Of a stretch of DNA of 23,949 bases, positions 8,305 through 17,161 are shown in pieces; the first letter of the stretch is position 1; every line of letters begins with the position of its first letter. The notes below the pieces were generated by a model. The model was not told the DNA's origin. It saw only the letters and a list, made by a program, of their open reading frames with translations, and did not search any database. A program made the position numbers and the translations under genes. This DNA comes from Sphaeroforma arctica JP610 (taxonomy: Eukaryota > Opisthokonta > Ichthyosporea > Ichthyophonida), in contig NW_014039490.1 in assembly GCF_001186125.1 (NCBI RefSeq), positions 1-23,949 of the forward strand, in the 5' to 3' direction.

Positions 8305-8717
8305 ATGGCGACACAATTTAACATGGCGGCATTGTTCTTTTGGTACCATTTACGACCTCGTACTTACCACTGCTTCGAGAGCTACAAAAGGATACAGCGA
8401 CATGTGTATCGAACTGTGAACCTTTATTATCCTACCCTGCGTCTCGCAAGTCCCCAGTATACGCTGCACGAAGCTGCGCAGGTGTTCAGGAACTGGATTT
8501 AGACGGGACTACCTACATATCCGATGGACGTCGGTGGGTAAAGAACACGACAACCGCAAAAAGTGTATCAAAGTGTAGACCTTTATTATCCTACTCTGCT
8601 TCTCGGAAATCCCCAGCATACATTGCGAGAAGCTGCGCAGGTATGCAGGAACAGGGTTTAGACGGCATCACCTACACGTCTGATGGACGTCGATGGGTAA
8701 AAATTCAAAACTTTTAA
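8305..8717 (+). pseudogene. Duplicated-module protein (two about 50-residue repeats), 5' frameshift
   Basis: An ATG at 8305 opens MATQFNMAALFF. Coding then continues in another frame after a T4 run (8338-8341) to TAA at 8715-8717. That second frame holds two homologous modules, roughly 8400-8555 and 8556-8708. Each has one or two cysteines, a LLSYxASRKSPxYxARSCAG core and a TYxSDGRRWVK end. Most nucleotide differences between the modules fall at third codon positions of this frame, the signature of selection on the protein. The closing G-x-T-Y-x-S-D-G-x-x-W pattern resembles small beta-hairpin modules found in fibre or spike proteins, but that is only resemblance. An ATAAG motif occurs about 25 nt before the ATG (8279-8283). 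The gene ends 18 nt from the convergent coiled-coil gene. Confidence 0.6.
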
Positions 8718-8735
8718 GGCGATTCGTCCATCGCA

Positions 8736-9331
8736 TCAGGTCGTGGACTTTTCGAGGATGCTGGTTCTATCGTCTATCGATTCTTCAGCCTTCCGCTTCG
8801 AAAGTTTTACCAACAAATTGCGTAAGAGTTGACAAGCTTTATATTCAACCCACTTTGTCATGGTGGAGACATCATCCAATTCCTTTTGATACCCTACGAG
8901 GTCTTCGTACACTTTCTCTCGATCTTTTTTTAAGTTTTCGATGTCCTGCGTCAACATTGCCTTAGTCTCGTTTAGGTTGTTGATCTCGTCCACAGTATCA
9001 ATTTGAAGTTGAACATTCTGGGAAGCAAGTTGCTGTTTTTCCCAGGATACTTCCTCCCAGTGGTTAGCATTTTGCTGTGCGAGACATTCACGTCTCTGAT
9101 TTGATTCAATGTATTCGCTGGCCTCTGATTCATGTCTTTTCACCACATCTACAAGCCTGAGGCGTTCCTCTTCCACTTCGCGTTTGTACCCACCTACTTT
9201 CTGTGCCCACAGATCAGCCTTCTTTCTATGGAGATTTTGCACTTCAAGAACTAGACCATCTTTGTGTTCCTCTAGTTGTCAGAAGGTCTGGCTTCTTCGG
9301 CATAGTGGTCAATATCGAAGTCAGTGTTCAT
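8736..9331 (-). pseudogene. Coiled-coil protein of about 200 residues, one frameshift
   Basis: An ATG at 9331 begins MNTDFDIDHYAEEARPSD, and this frame stops at 9272. From about 9285 another frame (open to 8736) carries the rest. It is almost entirely charged heptad-type sequence, including KREVEEERLRLVDVVKRHES, QLQIDTVDEINNLN and DIENLKKDREKVYEDLVGYQ, so it is predicted to be a long coiled coil. The C-terminus is basic then acidic. No enzyme motif is visible. It is convergent with the duplicated-module gene, with 18 nt between stops, so I place it in the same compact cluster. It could instead belong to the retroelement on its right, which has the same strand. The frame change is not in a homopolymer. 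Confidence 0.55.
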
Positions 9332-9439
9332 ATTGTAAATGTAAACGAAAAGAGACCAAATATTTGTCGTGTTTAGTTTTACTACGCTTGCAGTAGTGCC
9401 TGGTGGTGCATGACGTATCTTGTCAAGGACATTTTGAAG

Positions 9440-9830
9440 TTAAGTGTATCGAATTTTCCCGTGTGTGATCTGAGCGTTGATTCCCTTAAATCTGCCTTTG
9501 CGTGGGTATGTAAGGTCGTTGATGCGTCTGCATTTCTCAATTCCATTATCCTTAAGTTTTGTTAGCTGACTAAGAGGACAAATATGGTAGTATTCCCTGT
9601 CGAGTTGGTCTTTCGTGAAAAGGCCTATGATTGTCCCTTTGTTTGCGTCCTGTGTGATGGTTCTAGTGAGTCCCGGTACATTGTCAAATGCTGGTGGATG
9701 ATTTCGGTATATTGTTTTACGCGAGCGACTGCCTTTGTAACCAATGTCAGCACCAAACTCGATCATATGTAAAAGAGCATCTTTTAATTCTTTATCGTAG
9801 CCCCGAAGTGCATTCGTTAGCTTCCTTAAA
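9440..9830 (-). pseudogene. Reverse transcriptase N-terminal part, DIRS-like element
   Basis: The minus-strand frame 9766-9440 carries FGADIGYKGSRS, then NHPPAF, a GTIIGLFTKDQL segment, CPLSQLTKL and RRINDLTYPRKG. This order matches the start of RT in DIRS/tyrosine-recombinase retroelements: G-F-x-x-G-x-x-G-x-R, then N-x-x-S/A, then G-x-x-x-G-P-F, then S-P-x-x-x-V-P-K, then R-x-I-x-D-L-S-Y-P. Another frame just upstream (about 9830-9770) contains YDKELKDALLH, the usual lead-in. Several signature residues are changed, and the fingers/palm with the catalytic aspartates is absent or decayed beyond 9440. It continues the gag-like region on its right, same strand. Confidence 0.6.
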
Positions 9831-10014
9831 TTTGGAACGGTGTCTGGGCGTATTGTCTTGCGGAGACAGGCAGATAGTGTTGACGATTTTGTTCTGGGTA
9901 CTCTTAAGGGTATCGAATCATCACACGACGGATCTTATTCGTGTTTGCTGGGATCATGTTCGCAGCCTCCGTGAGTGGTGCGGGAATTGCATTTTGTCTT
10001 GCTACATTCGTGCT

Positions 10015-11123
10015 TGAGTCTTCATGTGCCGGCCTTACACTGTGAATTCACTCCGTAACGATTGAATCTCATGCATCGTTGATTCTTGTTGTTGCGCCCA
10101 GGTGTAGTGGCTTTGGAAGCTTTGAAGGACGTCTCGCTAGCTTCGCAAAGGCATAAATTCTTGCTGATGTCACATTTGCTACCAAACGTGTTCGTGCGTC
10201 TGTTGTTCAGTGTTGTTAGCCAAACAGACAGTTTGTTGTTGTCGCGATAATTGACAAGCGTGTGTCTTTCTCGTACTTCACGTATCCCCCACGGTGAACG
10301 TAGCCAAGAGTTTCGACGGCAGTTGGGGTATAATTCACTAGGTGCCCGATCAGTAGTTTGGTGTAGCCGAGTAAATCGTTTCTAGCTGCTTTTCGTAACC
10401 ATGGCTGTCATGAGCGTCATCCATGTGTCGAGGAAATCAGCCGAGGAGGTAAAAGATTCCTTGTGTGATTTAACTGCGATCCCGTCGACCATCTTAAGTT
10501 CAGAGGTGTTCTCTTGTGCGTCGGTGGGGTGCATCGCACTTTTGATTGCGGACAGTTTTACAAATTTACCTTGTTTCAGTTTCTCCCTGATGGGTTCGGG
10601 AAGAGTAGTCGTGAGGGACCACGAAGGGTAGCCTCGGTATCGTCTATGGTTTTAACTTTCTTGACGTTGAATTGTTCGTTCATAGAAAGAAGACTAGTCT
10701 TAGGACCTTGAATCTCGGATTCATGTGATTCGTCTTTCTCTGCTTGTTCCTGGTCACGTTGGTTAATCATGGCTTGCATGCGTTCCTCACGTTCAGCGTC
10801 GCGGGCGAAGATTTCTTCTCGAAAGCAGCCACATATGCTTCCATCTTGGGGTCTGATTCTCCATCGATATGCGGGTTCTTTCTGGTAGGTTCATCAGCTT
10901 CGGGGGTATCCGAGTCATCCTGGGTTTGCTTGGTCGAGGAGCTTTGGGAGAGAAGGTCCTCTTGGGTGTCTTGTTCGTCGACGGTGAGGCCAGGCCGGTA
11001 CTCTCGGGCTGGGTGTTCATGTCGACGTTTGAAGGGTTTATCTCTTTTTTTCTCTGGTAGTTTTGTGGACTGTTGTTCTTTGTCATATTTGAGTCCCCTT
11101 TTTATACGCGAAACGGGTGTCAT
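10015..11123 (-). pseudogene. gag-like ORF1 of the DIRS-like element, several frameshifts
   Basis: The probable ATG is at 11086 (MTKNNSPQ), with the frame soon moving to the one open 11123-10767: basic, then acidic, with DEQDTQEDLL and DGESDPKMEAYVAAFEKK. Coding moves to the frame 10779-10576 (MINQRDQEQAEKDESHES) and then to one reading PIREKLKQGKFVKL and SSADFLDTWMTLMTAM down to about 10400. Near 10040-10090 a decayed zinc-finger-like end, RCMRFNRYG, follows. The charged N-terminus, a LREKLxxGKFVxL motif, a short helical domain and a final C-x-x-F-N-x-G segment are the usual order in ORF1 of DIRS/Ngaro-type elements. The opening MTKNNSPQ resembles MTKKDNAPSQ of element A's gag, but this is short. 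The region is clearly non-functional. Confidence 0.55.
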
Positions 11124-11308
11124 CTTTGTCTGTAAAATGTCAGTTTGGTGTCATCTCTGTCTTGTCGGATGTCGGACTGTAGACACAATGCACGAAATAG
11201 GAGGACCCTAGGAATCGGCTCCAAAAACTCCACAGCTTCCCCTATTTTTAGAGGTAGCGAAAATCCTACGGATTTTTTAGTTGACAAACTATATACGCGA
11301 GTGTACCA

Positions 11309-11740
11309 TAGAAACTAATATTTATTATGTTTCGTTGGGGCGAATTCGAAAAAAAAAGGAAAAGAAAAATACTCTTGTTGTCTCTATTTATTGTTTTATC
11401 CGGTAACTAGCCACTTATCAAGGCCTTCATCAGTCTGGCAATCTGGTTGGCTGTGCGGAGGATAAACCAAGCAACGCTTATAGTCCCTAGAAACCTATGT
11501 TCGGTTGAGCCATCTCGCTACCGAAGTATTCAGCTATAAATAGATTTGGAAAATAGATATAGTTCTATTAATAGAACTAGTCCAAATCATATCTTTGTTA
11601 TTTTAATCGGGCCTTTAATAGCCTTGTCCAAATATCTGATATGTAATATGGAAAAGCTTTTTAATCAATAAAACCATTGAAACCCATTGTAAGAAAACTA
11701 AGTTTTACGTACTTATAAGAGTACGTTTATATACAAGATT
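11309..11740 (-). repeat. LTR-like dispersed repeat, copy 2
   Basis: Homologous to 3079-3540 in the same orientation, with scattered substitutions and indels. Here it stands upstream of the DIRS-like gag rather than element A's gag. It is therefore a solo LTR of the A family, a terminal repeat acquired by the DIRS-like remnant, or a nested insertion. The 180-nt gap to the gag start (11124-11308) has no ORF. Confidence 0.65.
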
Positions 11741-11771
11741 CTAACGTGGAGGCCCGGCTTGCGTATTGACT

Positions 11772-11960
11772 CTTTACGATTCCACCACCTTGAATTTATG
11801 TCTAAGAGTCGTCGATAGCTTTTTGCCAGACGGTGCAAACCCTTTGTTCGTGATCAAAGCGGCAATATCTCCGGTTAGATTCCTGGGTGTATGGTGTGGT
11901 TATTCGATTGTGCTAAGGGCGAGTATAAGACTGTCCGCATCGGTCCAAACAATTTGTGAA
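11772..11960 (-). pseudogene. Short unidentified coding remnant
   Basis: The minus frame reads QIVWTDADSLILALSTIE, an in-frame stop, then NLTGDIAALITNKG and KKLSTTLRHKFKVVES before a second stop. The amino-acid composition is protein-like and one stop removed would join it, but there is no start codon and I recognise no family. It lies just outside the LTR-like repeat, so it may be an old gene or element fragment. Low confidence. Confidence 0.25.
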
Positions 11961-12129
11961 ATGAAATGAATTTTCCAAGGAAAATTCGTGGAGTTTTATT
12001 GGCTTATCCAAAGTATCTATTCAGTTTCCAATTCACCAGTGCAGGATTTTCAAAACAATCCAGAATACAATTTAAGAGTCCATAAAATTGTTACTGCCGC
12101 CCAAATACTCCAGACGGGGTCCAGAGTAG

Positions 12130-12345
12130 TAATTTAAATAGAATACCTCTCACAAATAATCCAAAAAATAATCCAGAGCAATCTGAGAGTTTGAATGTAT
12201 TCTATTGGTAGATACAAATTTAGATTTCTATAAATAAATCCATTTTGCAAATTGTTTTGCGATTCTTCAAAAGAATTTGGGCCGCAAATTGTATTGAAAA
12301 TCGCAAAACAATATGCAAAATGGATTTTCATAGACAAAAATTTCG
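12130..12345. repeat. Foldback / MITE-like inverted repeats
   Basis: The arms 12238-12264 and 12299-12325 are inverted copies of 27 nt (atccattttgcaaattgttt...) with one mismatch. Weaker pairing extends outwards to about 12220 and 12345 and inwards through aatttg/caaatt around a ggccg loop at about 12276-12292. A second, shorter inverted pair (aatagaatac / gtattctatt) lies at about 12137-12147 and 12196-12206. No ORF or transposase is present. A non-autonomous DNA element or a structured RNA are both possible. Confidence 0.65.
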
Positions 12346-12429
12346 CCCGGTGCGGGTTTTTTATATAAAGATTTCTAAAGAATTGAATTCTTTCTGCAAA
12401 TTCTTTGGACCGGCGCGGATAGTCTAAAC

Positions 12430-13186
12430 GATTAAAGATTTTCGTTAAATTAAAAAGGCATCAAAGGTCATGAGCCAATGGGATGGCCGAATTGATTTGT
12501 CCAATTTTTGGTTTCTTTTGAAAACCCTTTAACAAAATTTGTCTCTCGCTGATTAAAGTACGTAAAGGTCACTCTATTTTTCCGTTAAAGGGGGTGTGAC
12601 GTCATTTACGTACTAATAGTCGCGAGTAAAATTTCTAATAATAAAAAAGGACGTAAAAAATGTACCTAAGGCACACCTATGAAAACGAAAGTGCAACTTT
12701 CAAGGCACGTCGGCCCTTTTTCAACTTTAATATTATACTTTAACGTAAAATGGCTTTAATCGTTTAAACTCGCCCTAAGCGTTAATGAACCCCGTTCCTG
12801 GAAGATGGGTGATACGGTCGTCGTGCGAAGCTGGGAGTTACTTACGGTCAAAGGTTTGTCAGTGGCGTCACACGCCCCAATCGCCCCAATAAATTGCATT
12901 ATTACTATTCATGCCACTACTTTAGTAGCTCGAGTTTTATCTGCATAACCACGTATTGTGTGTAACTGTCGAGGGATCATCTGTCTTTCCTATATTCAGC
13001 ACCCTCTATTAGTTTATCTAACCAGGAGTTACTTCAAGTCGAACTTCGAAAACAAATTTAACGACTTAATAAATAGACTAATTATGTCCTTTTAGATATA
13101 AACGAGGTGCGGGAGTGGGTCATAATGAATTAAAACAATATCAACCGCTACAGTCTTGTTTAACTTTATTAGATTTGATTCATTCG
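12430..13186. other. No gene recognised
   Basis: Mostly AT-rich sequence with stops in all frames. A few GC-richer islets occur (near 12590, 12700 and 12800-12890). I see no repeat shared with the rest of the window and no RNA gene. Confidence 0.5.
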
Positions 13187-14140
13187 TCAACGTGATGAAG
13201 CTCTTCCAGATGAGCAAGTGGTGTCAGCAGCGGCAAGTGTGCTTCAGCAACGATAAGCTTTCTTAGTCTGGATGCCCGAGCAGCGTGTAAGATGCGGTGC
13301 ACACGGCCGACGTCACGTGCTCCAGAGACAATTCCGACAGGTGCGTCAGGGTTCCCAGCGCAACGACTGATTCCTAGGTGGTGGCTGAGAAATAATCTAG
13401 GTGTAAGACGGTCAGCATCTGGTTCAGGGCCGCCAGCGCGCGCAGATCCGGCGACTGCACGTTCGACAACCGCAAGTGCTCCAACGAGTAGAGATTGTAT
13501 AGAAAGGATAAATCGCCCCCACGTAGCAGTTCACCAGCTCCAGATACCGCAGCTTCTGAAGCGCGGTGGGTGCGGGGTAAGCAAATAGAGCGTTGCTGAG
13601 CACGCCCGAGATGCTGAGGAACGTGAAGTTCGGCTGTGCGTTGACCGTGCTCAGATCTCTTAGATCGGGAATCCTAGAAAGTTTGAGTGCAGTCAGGGAA
13701 GATATTCTGGTAAGAAAATCAATACTTTGGATTTGAAGCCCGTCAATATGCAGTGCATGAATATGCTTGAGGTGCAAATGAGCTTAACCAGGAGGAGTTG
13801 GACGGCTGCGCAGCCGTGTACTCGAATAATCAACATAGCTAAAGATTTCTTTGTTCAAATACCTTCTTCCTTTATCGGTTGCAGGTGGTTTATCTTCCTC
13901 CTGTTTGTTTAGCAGAGACTGTTTGCCCTTCTCCTGCTTGTCAGTATTAGCTTGCTTGCGTAACTCTGTTTTATCAGCGTCAACTCGCTTGCTTATTTCT
14001 TGATCAATCAAAGAATCAAGCTCAGCATCTTCGGCGGTTCGTTTGCGATTGTTCAAAATGTATTTCTTGGGTTTGGGGCTGTCAGCGGATTTATCTTCCG
14101 GGCCTACTTCCTGCTCTTCTTCATCATCATAGGGATTCGC
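13187..14140 (-). pseudogene. Leucine-rich-repeat gene with charged N-terminus (F-box/LRR-like), broken
   Basis: The frame is open from 14140 (no ATG) to TAA at 13786-13784 and continues in the same frame to about 13500. The N-terminal part is acidic then basic (KRTAEDAELDSLIDQEISKR, a Lys/Gln-rich linker). It ends in YLNKEIFSYVDYSS, which weakly resembles an F-box start. After the stop come LRR segments: HALHIDGLQIQSIDFLTRIS, LTALKLSRIPDLRDLSTV, TFLSISGVL and LQKLRYLELVNCYV. From about 13520 another frame continues with LYSLEHLRLSNVQSPDLRAL and LTVLHLDYFS. A third ends with RLRKLIVAEAHLPLL before a stop near 13187. The LRR part is markedly GC-richer than its surroundings. LRRs mediate protein binding, and F-box/LRR proteins select substrates for ubiquitin ligases. 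Two frameshifts and two in-frame stops mark a pseudogene. Confidence 0.65.
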
Positions 14141-14340
14141 TTATTCCTCCTCTCTAGGAGGCATACCCTTCTAAATATAACTCATAATGGTAGCAATAAA
14201 TCGTTATCCTTATATATGCTGCCAGCAACTAATTTTACGCTATGACTCGATAAATAATATTATCTATATGATTCAATTGATCTCCTCGGCCACATTTTAC
14301 AGGCAATAAAATTCCCGGGGATTGTATAATTCAATGTTTA

Positions 14341-14487
14341 GCGCAGCAACTGTATCAGATTACAGAGTTGGAAGCATTAGCTGCTGTCTGAGCCTTTGAT
14401 GGCTGGTCGACTATACTTGATAGACCACCTGGTCAAGTTTATGTAGAGACCGACCATTTGCCGTTGTTGGGATTTGTAATTGATTGG
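14341..14487 (+). pseudogene. RNase H domain fragment of a Ty3/gypsy-type element
   Basis: The plus frame starting at 14341 reads QLYQITELEALAAV, a TGA stop, then AFDGWSTIL and QVYVETDHLPLLGF. This matches the RNase H segment with E-x-E-A-L-A-x-V-x-A, then a gap, then V-x-T-D-H-x-P-L. The strand is opposite to element B, so it is an independent remnant. Nothing recognisable flanks it. It ends about 390 nt before the left LTR of element B. Confidence 0.6.
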
Positions 14488-14489
14488 GC

Positions 14490-14877
14490 GATGATGATAC
14501 TGTGCGAAGTCGACGAATCCAACGTTGGTTCTTATAGTTGTGTAAACTGATGTGGGCTTCAATAGTTGAGATAAAAGGGCTGTTTATTAAAATAATGTAA
14601 ATTACGCAGTAGACTAAAATTAAGTTAGTACAAGTCTAGCTGTTAATTTCTTGTTGTTTTGAAGTAACTAGTAAAAGACTGAGGCTTTAGTCAGGGAGAA
14701 CCCAACCTTTATAGGCCGCCGAGTCTCAGCCTTCATCGATATTTTATTAAGAATTGTAAAAATCTAGTGAAGTATATTCATTTCTTTAAGTCAAATGGAC
14801 GGTTGGCACTTTGGCGCCATTTTAATATTTCTCAAGAAATATTAATTTCTAATAATAGAATCATCTAAACAATCTTT
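14490..14877. other. No gene recognised; flank of element B
   Basis: AT-rich. A GC-richer stretch at about 14680-14735 contains, on the minus strand, GGCTGAGAC followed by GCCTATAAAGG, resembling the ggctgagac...gcctatata segment at about 2996-3018. It may be part of another LTR. The evidence is thin. Confidence 0.35.
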
Positions 14878-15190
14878 TTAGAATTGAATTTACATGGCCA
14901 CTTAACAAGAAAAGTAAAAACTTGAAAATAAAAGTTTGACAGTCCGTCCCCAGGTGGGTGTGGTAAGGCCCTAGGGGTCGGCCCGAGGTCCGTGATATTG
15001 ATAATTAAATTTTTTAGTTTGTGAAAACTAAGTTTATTAATTAATACTTTATAAAAACCTCCGTTTACCTTTTAAAAAAATAAACGTAAATACCTTCAAC
15101 CTTTATACTATGAGCCATCTCAGATTGTATTTTATAAAGTAAATCTATTTACCTTTTACAATTTGTAATATCCTGCTATGATTTATCATA
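14878..15190 (-). repeat. 3' LTR of element B
   Basis: Pairs with 21306-21733 in the same orientation. Shared blocks include ttagaattgaattta, acagtccgtccccagg, gtaaggccctaggggtcggc, agtttgtgaaaactaagttta and actatgagcca, ending in cctgctatgat. The upstream side in element sense is marked by a polypurine tract (G8 on the minus strand, cccccccc at 15191-15198), as expected next to a 3' LTR. No clear target-site duplication was found. Confidence 0.8.
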
Positions 15191-15198
15191 GCCCCCCC
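15191..15198 (-). other. Polypurine tract of element B
   Basis: Eight consecutive G on the element's sense strand, directly before the 3' LTR. This is the standard plus-strand primer position in LTR retrotransposons. Its survival supports the LTR boundary. Confidence 0.6.
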
Positions 15199-15539
15199 CG
15201 TCAGCTCGAAGCCATCGAATATAGTACTGCCAGGGTACCATCGTGGAGAAAGAGCGAGAAAGGAAGCAGGTGCGATGTAAAACCTAAGGTAATAAGGTAT
15301 GTAAATACTTATAGTATCTTAAATTATAATAGTATGTATTACTCCTCACTTAAACGAGTCTACCCTTGTTCGCTTAGTATTCCCAGTTCTACCCGCTTGT
15401 TGGTGTTCACGCTTACGTGTCATAGATTTTGGAAGTTTATATCTATAAAGATAAGACCAGAACTCAAGACCTGGATAAGAGTGTGCAGCAATCCTATCGA
15501 CTTGAGGAAAGATCTTGTTGTATCTTCCTGATTTTTATG

Positions 15540-17160
15540 AAGGCGTTTACGCCATTTCTTGTTGATATTTTTTAAGTAGTCTGGGTTTCCAAAGTCTGAA
15601 GACGCGAGGTTATGAACCTCATTGTCAGGAAAATTCCGTTACCGGATTCTATACCTAATATATTCTTGAAATGGTGTTCAAGGGGTGTAGTATCATCATA
15701 TGTTCGACAGAGTTTTATCTGGTCACTCGGTATACGTAATAAGCCCACGTTAAGTGCGCTTGTACCATCTACATTATTAATCTCGTAGGTATCAGACTTT
15801 TCGTCATGTACAGAGATCATTTAAGGACCTATATAGTAAGAATATAACTTACCAGGTTCGAATTTTAATCACCTTTCTTTATGAAAACTTGATTCTTCTT
15901 ACGAGACCAGCGACCTTGCGCTTTTAAAAGTGAAGCGTTTCACTTTTCTTTAAGTATAGGGTATACAACCTTATGTACTCGGTCTAATCTTTCCAGCCAC
16001 TTAAGTGACTGTACCTTCTCAGGTACCCCTTCTACAGGAGATTGCAACACACTTTTTCTACCACGGAAATAGTGTGACGGGGTTACGCCGGTTTCAGGAT
16101 CAGGTGTTTCATTCATTTGATCTTGTACCCATGTCAAACGATAGGGCCAATCACTAGCATCATCTTTTAGTGCAGTCCTTACCAGAAACTTAAGTTTCCT
16201 GTGTCGAACTTCATTGGCACCTTGCGTTCGTGGCTTGTAGGGAACTCCCCGTTTTTCACATATGCCAGATATGAGTTTAAAAGCCATCATTATTTCACCT
16301 ATAAACTCGCCGCCATTATCATGACATAAGAACTAATGGGTAGCCGTGATCGGCAAAGATGCGTAAGCATAACTTTGCCATTGTTTCAGGTAGTTTGTTC
16401 CAGACAGAATAAAACAGATTATACCTGGAGGCTACATCAAACATGTGAAAAACATACTTCTCATAAGGTCATCCGACTACATCCAATACAACCAAATCAA
16501 TGATGACCCTGCGCATCGGGTCATCTTCGAGCATCGACTTCAATGGGGCTCAACCATAGCGCTTGCTTTGATTTCTTTCGCAATTGACACACCTTAAATA
16601 CTCGTGTTCACAGAGCTTACGCAGATTAAGATTGATCAGACCTTTACGCTTCGCTTCTGCCATCACTGCATCAACTGCTGAATGTCTCAGACTATGGTAT
16701 TGCTTGATCCACTTAAGTGTATCAGTATCTGACGTTTCGGAAGAAGTTTGAACGTCTCCTGAGTTTGAACTCGAGAGAGTGAGATACTCTTGTGTTATAG
16801 GCTCCTCAGGAGATATCTGAGGTGCCGAAACATCATGAGATATAGATTTATCGATATTCTCCTCTGGTACTGTATCCTTTGTAGGATCGTCAGTATTAAT
16901 ACTGATAAAAATCACGCCCATAAGCTTGACTTAAGTCAGTCAAGTTCATAAATTTATCATAAATCTTAAGCATATCTGTCCTTGAGGATGATATGATTTT
17001 AGTACGAGCTACTTGGGTCGCATCTTTCATACCACCATGGAAACGATCGGCTATATATTTAGCTCTACTCCCATGCAAGGTTGATGCACATACTTCATGT
17101 GAAATTTGCGTAGTCTCTAGTGTTTTACCATCTATTTTGTTAAGGGGAAGGGTAGATTCA
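15540..17160 (-). pseudogene. Integrase (element B)
   Basis: The zinc-binding domain is in the frame 16921-16550: H76 and H80 (YHSLRH) and C111 and C114 (CVNC), an H-x3-H-x30-C-x2-C arrangement. The catalytic core follows in other frames: IIDLVVLD and FDVASRYN (about 16530-16420), then DNGGEFIG (16320-16297). The E of GANEVRHRK lies exactly 35 residues after the aspartate of DNGG, so the D(35)E spacing is kept. A 116-residue frame (16290-15940) carries the end of the core. The frame 15820-15572 (DQIKLCRTYDD) is a C-terminal extension. An unusual acidic Ser/Thr-rich stretch precedes the HHCC domain (residues 20-70 of that frame). Several frameshifts make it non-functional. Its role was insertion of element cDNA into the genome. 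Confidence 0.85.
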
Positions 17161-17161
17161 T

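Noticed and set aside
10744-11211. 155-residue plus-strand ORF
   Set aside because: Shadow of the minus-strand DIRS-like gag; its Ser/Phe/Leu-rich composition mirrors the charged sequence on the other strand.
15178-15531. 117-residue plus-strand ORF
   Set aside because: It lies in the 3' LTR junction and untranslated end of element B on the opposite strand, and has no protein-like motif.
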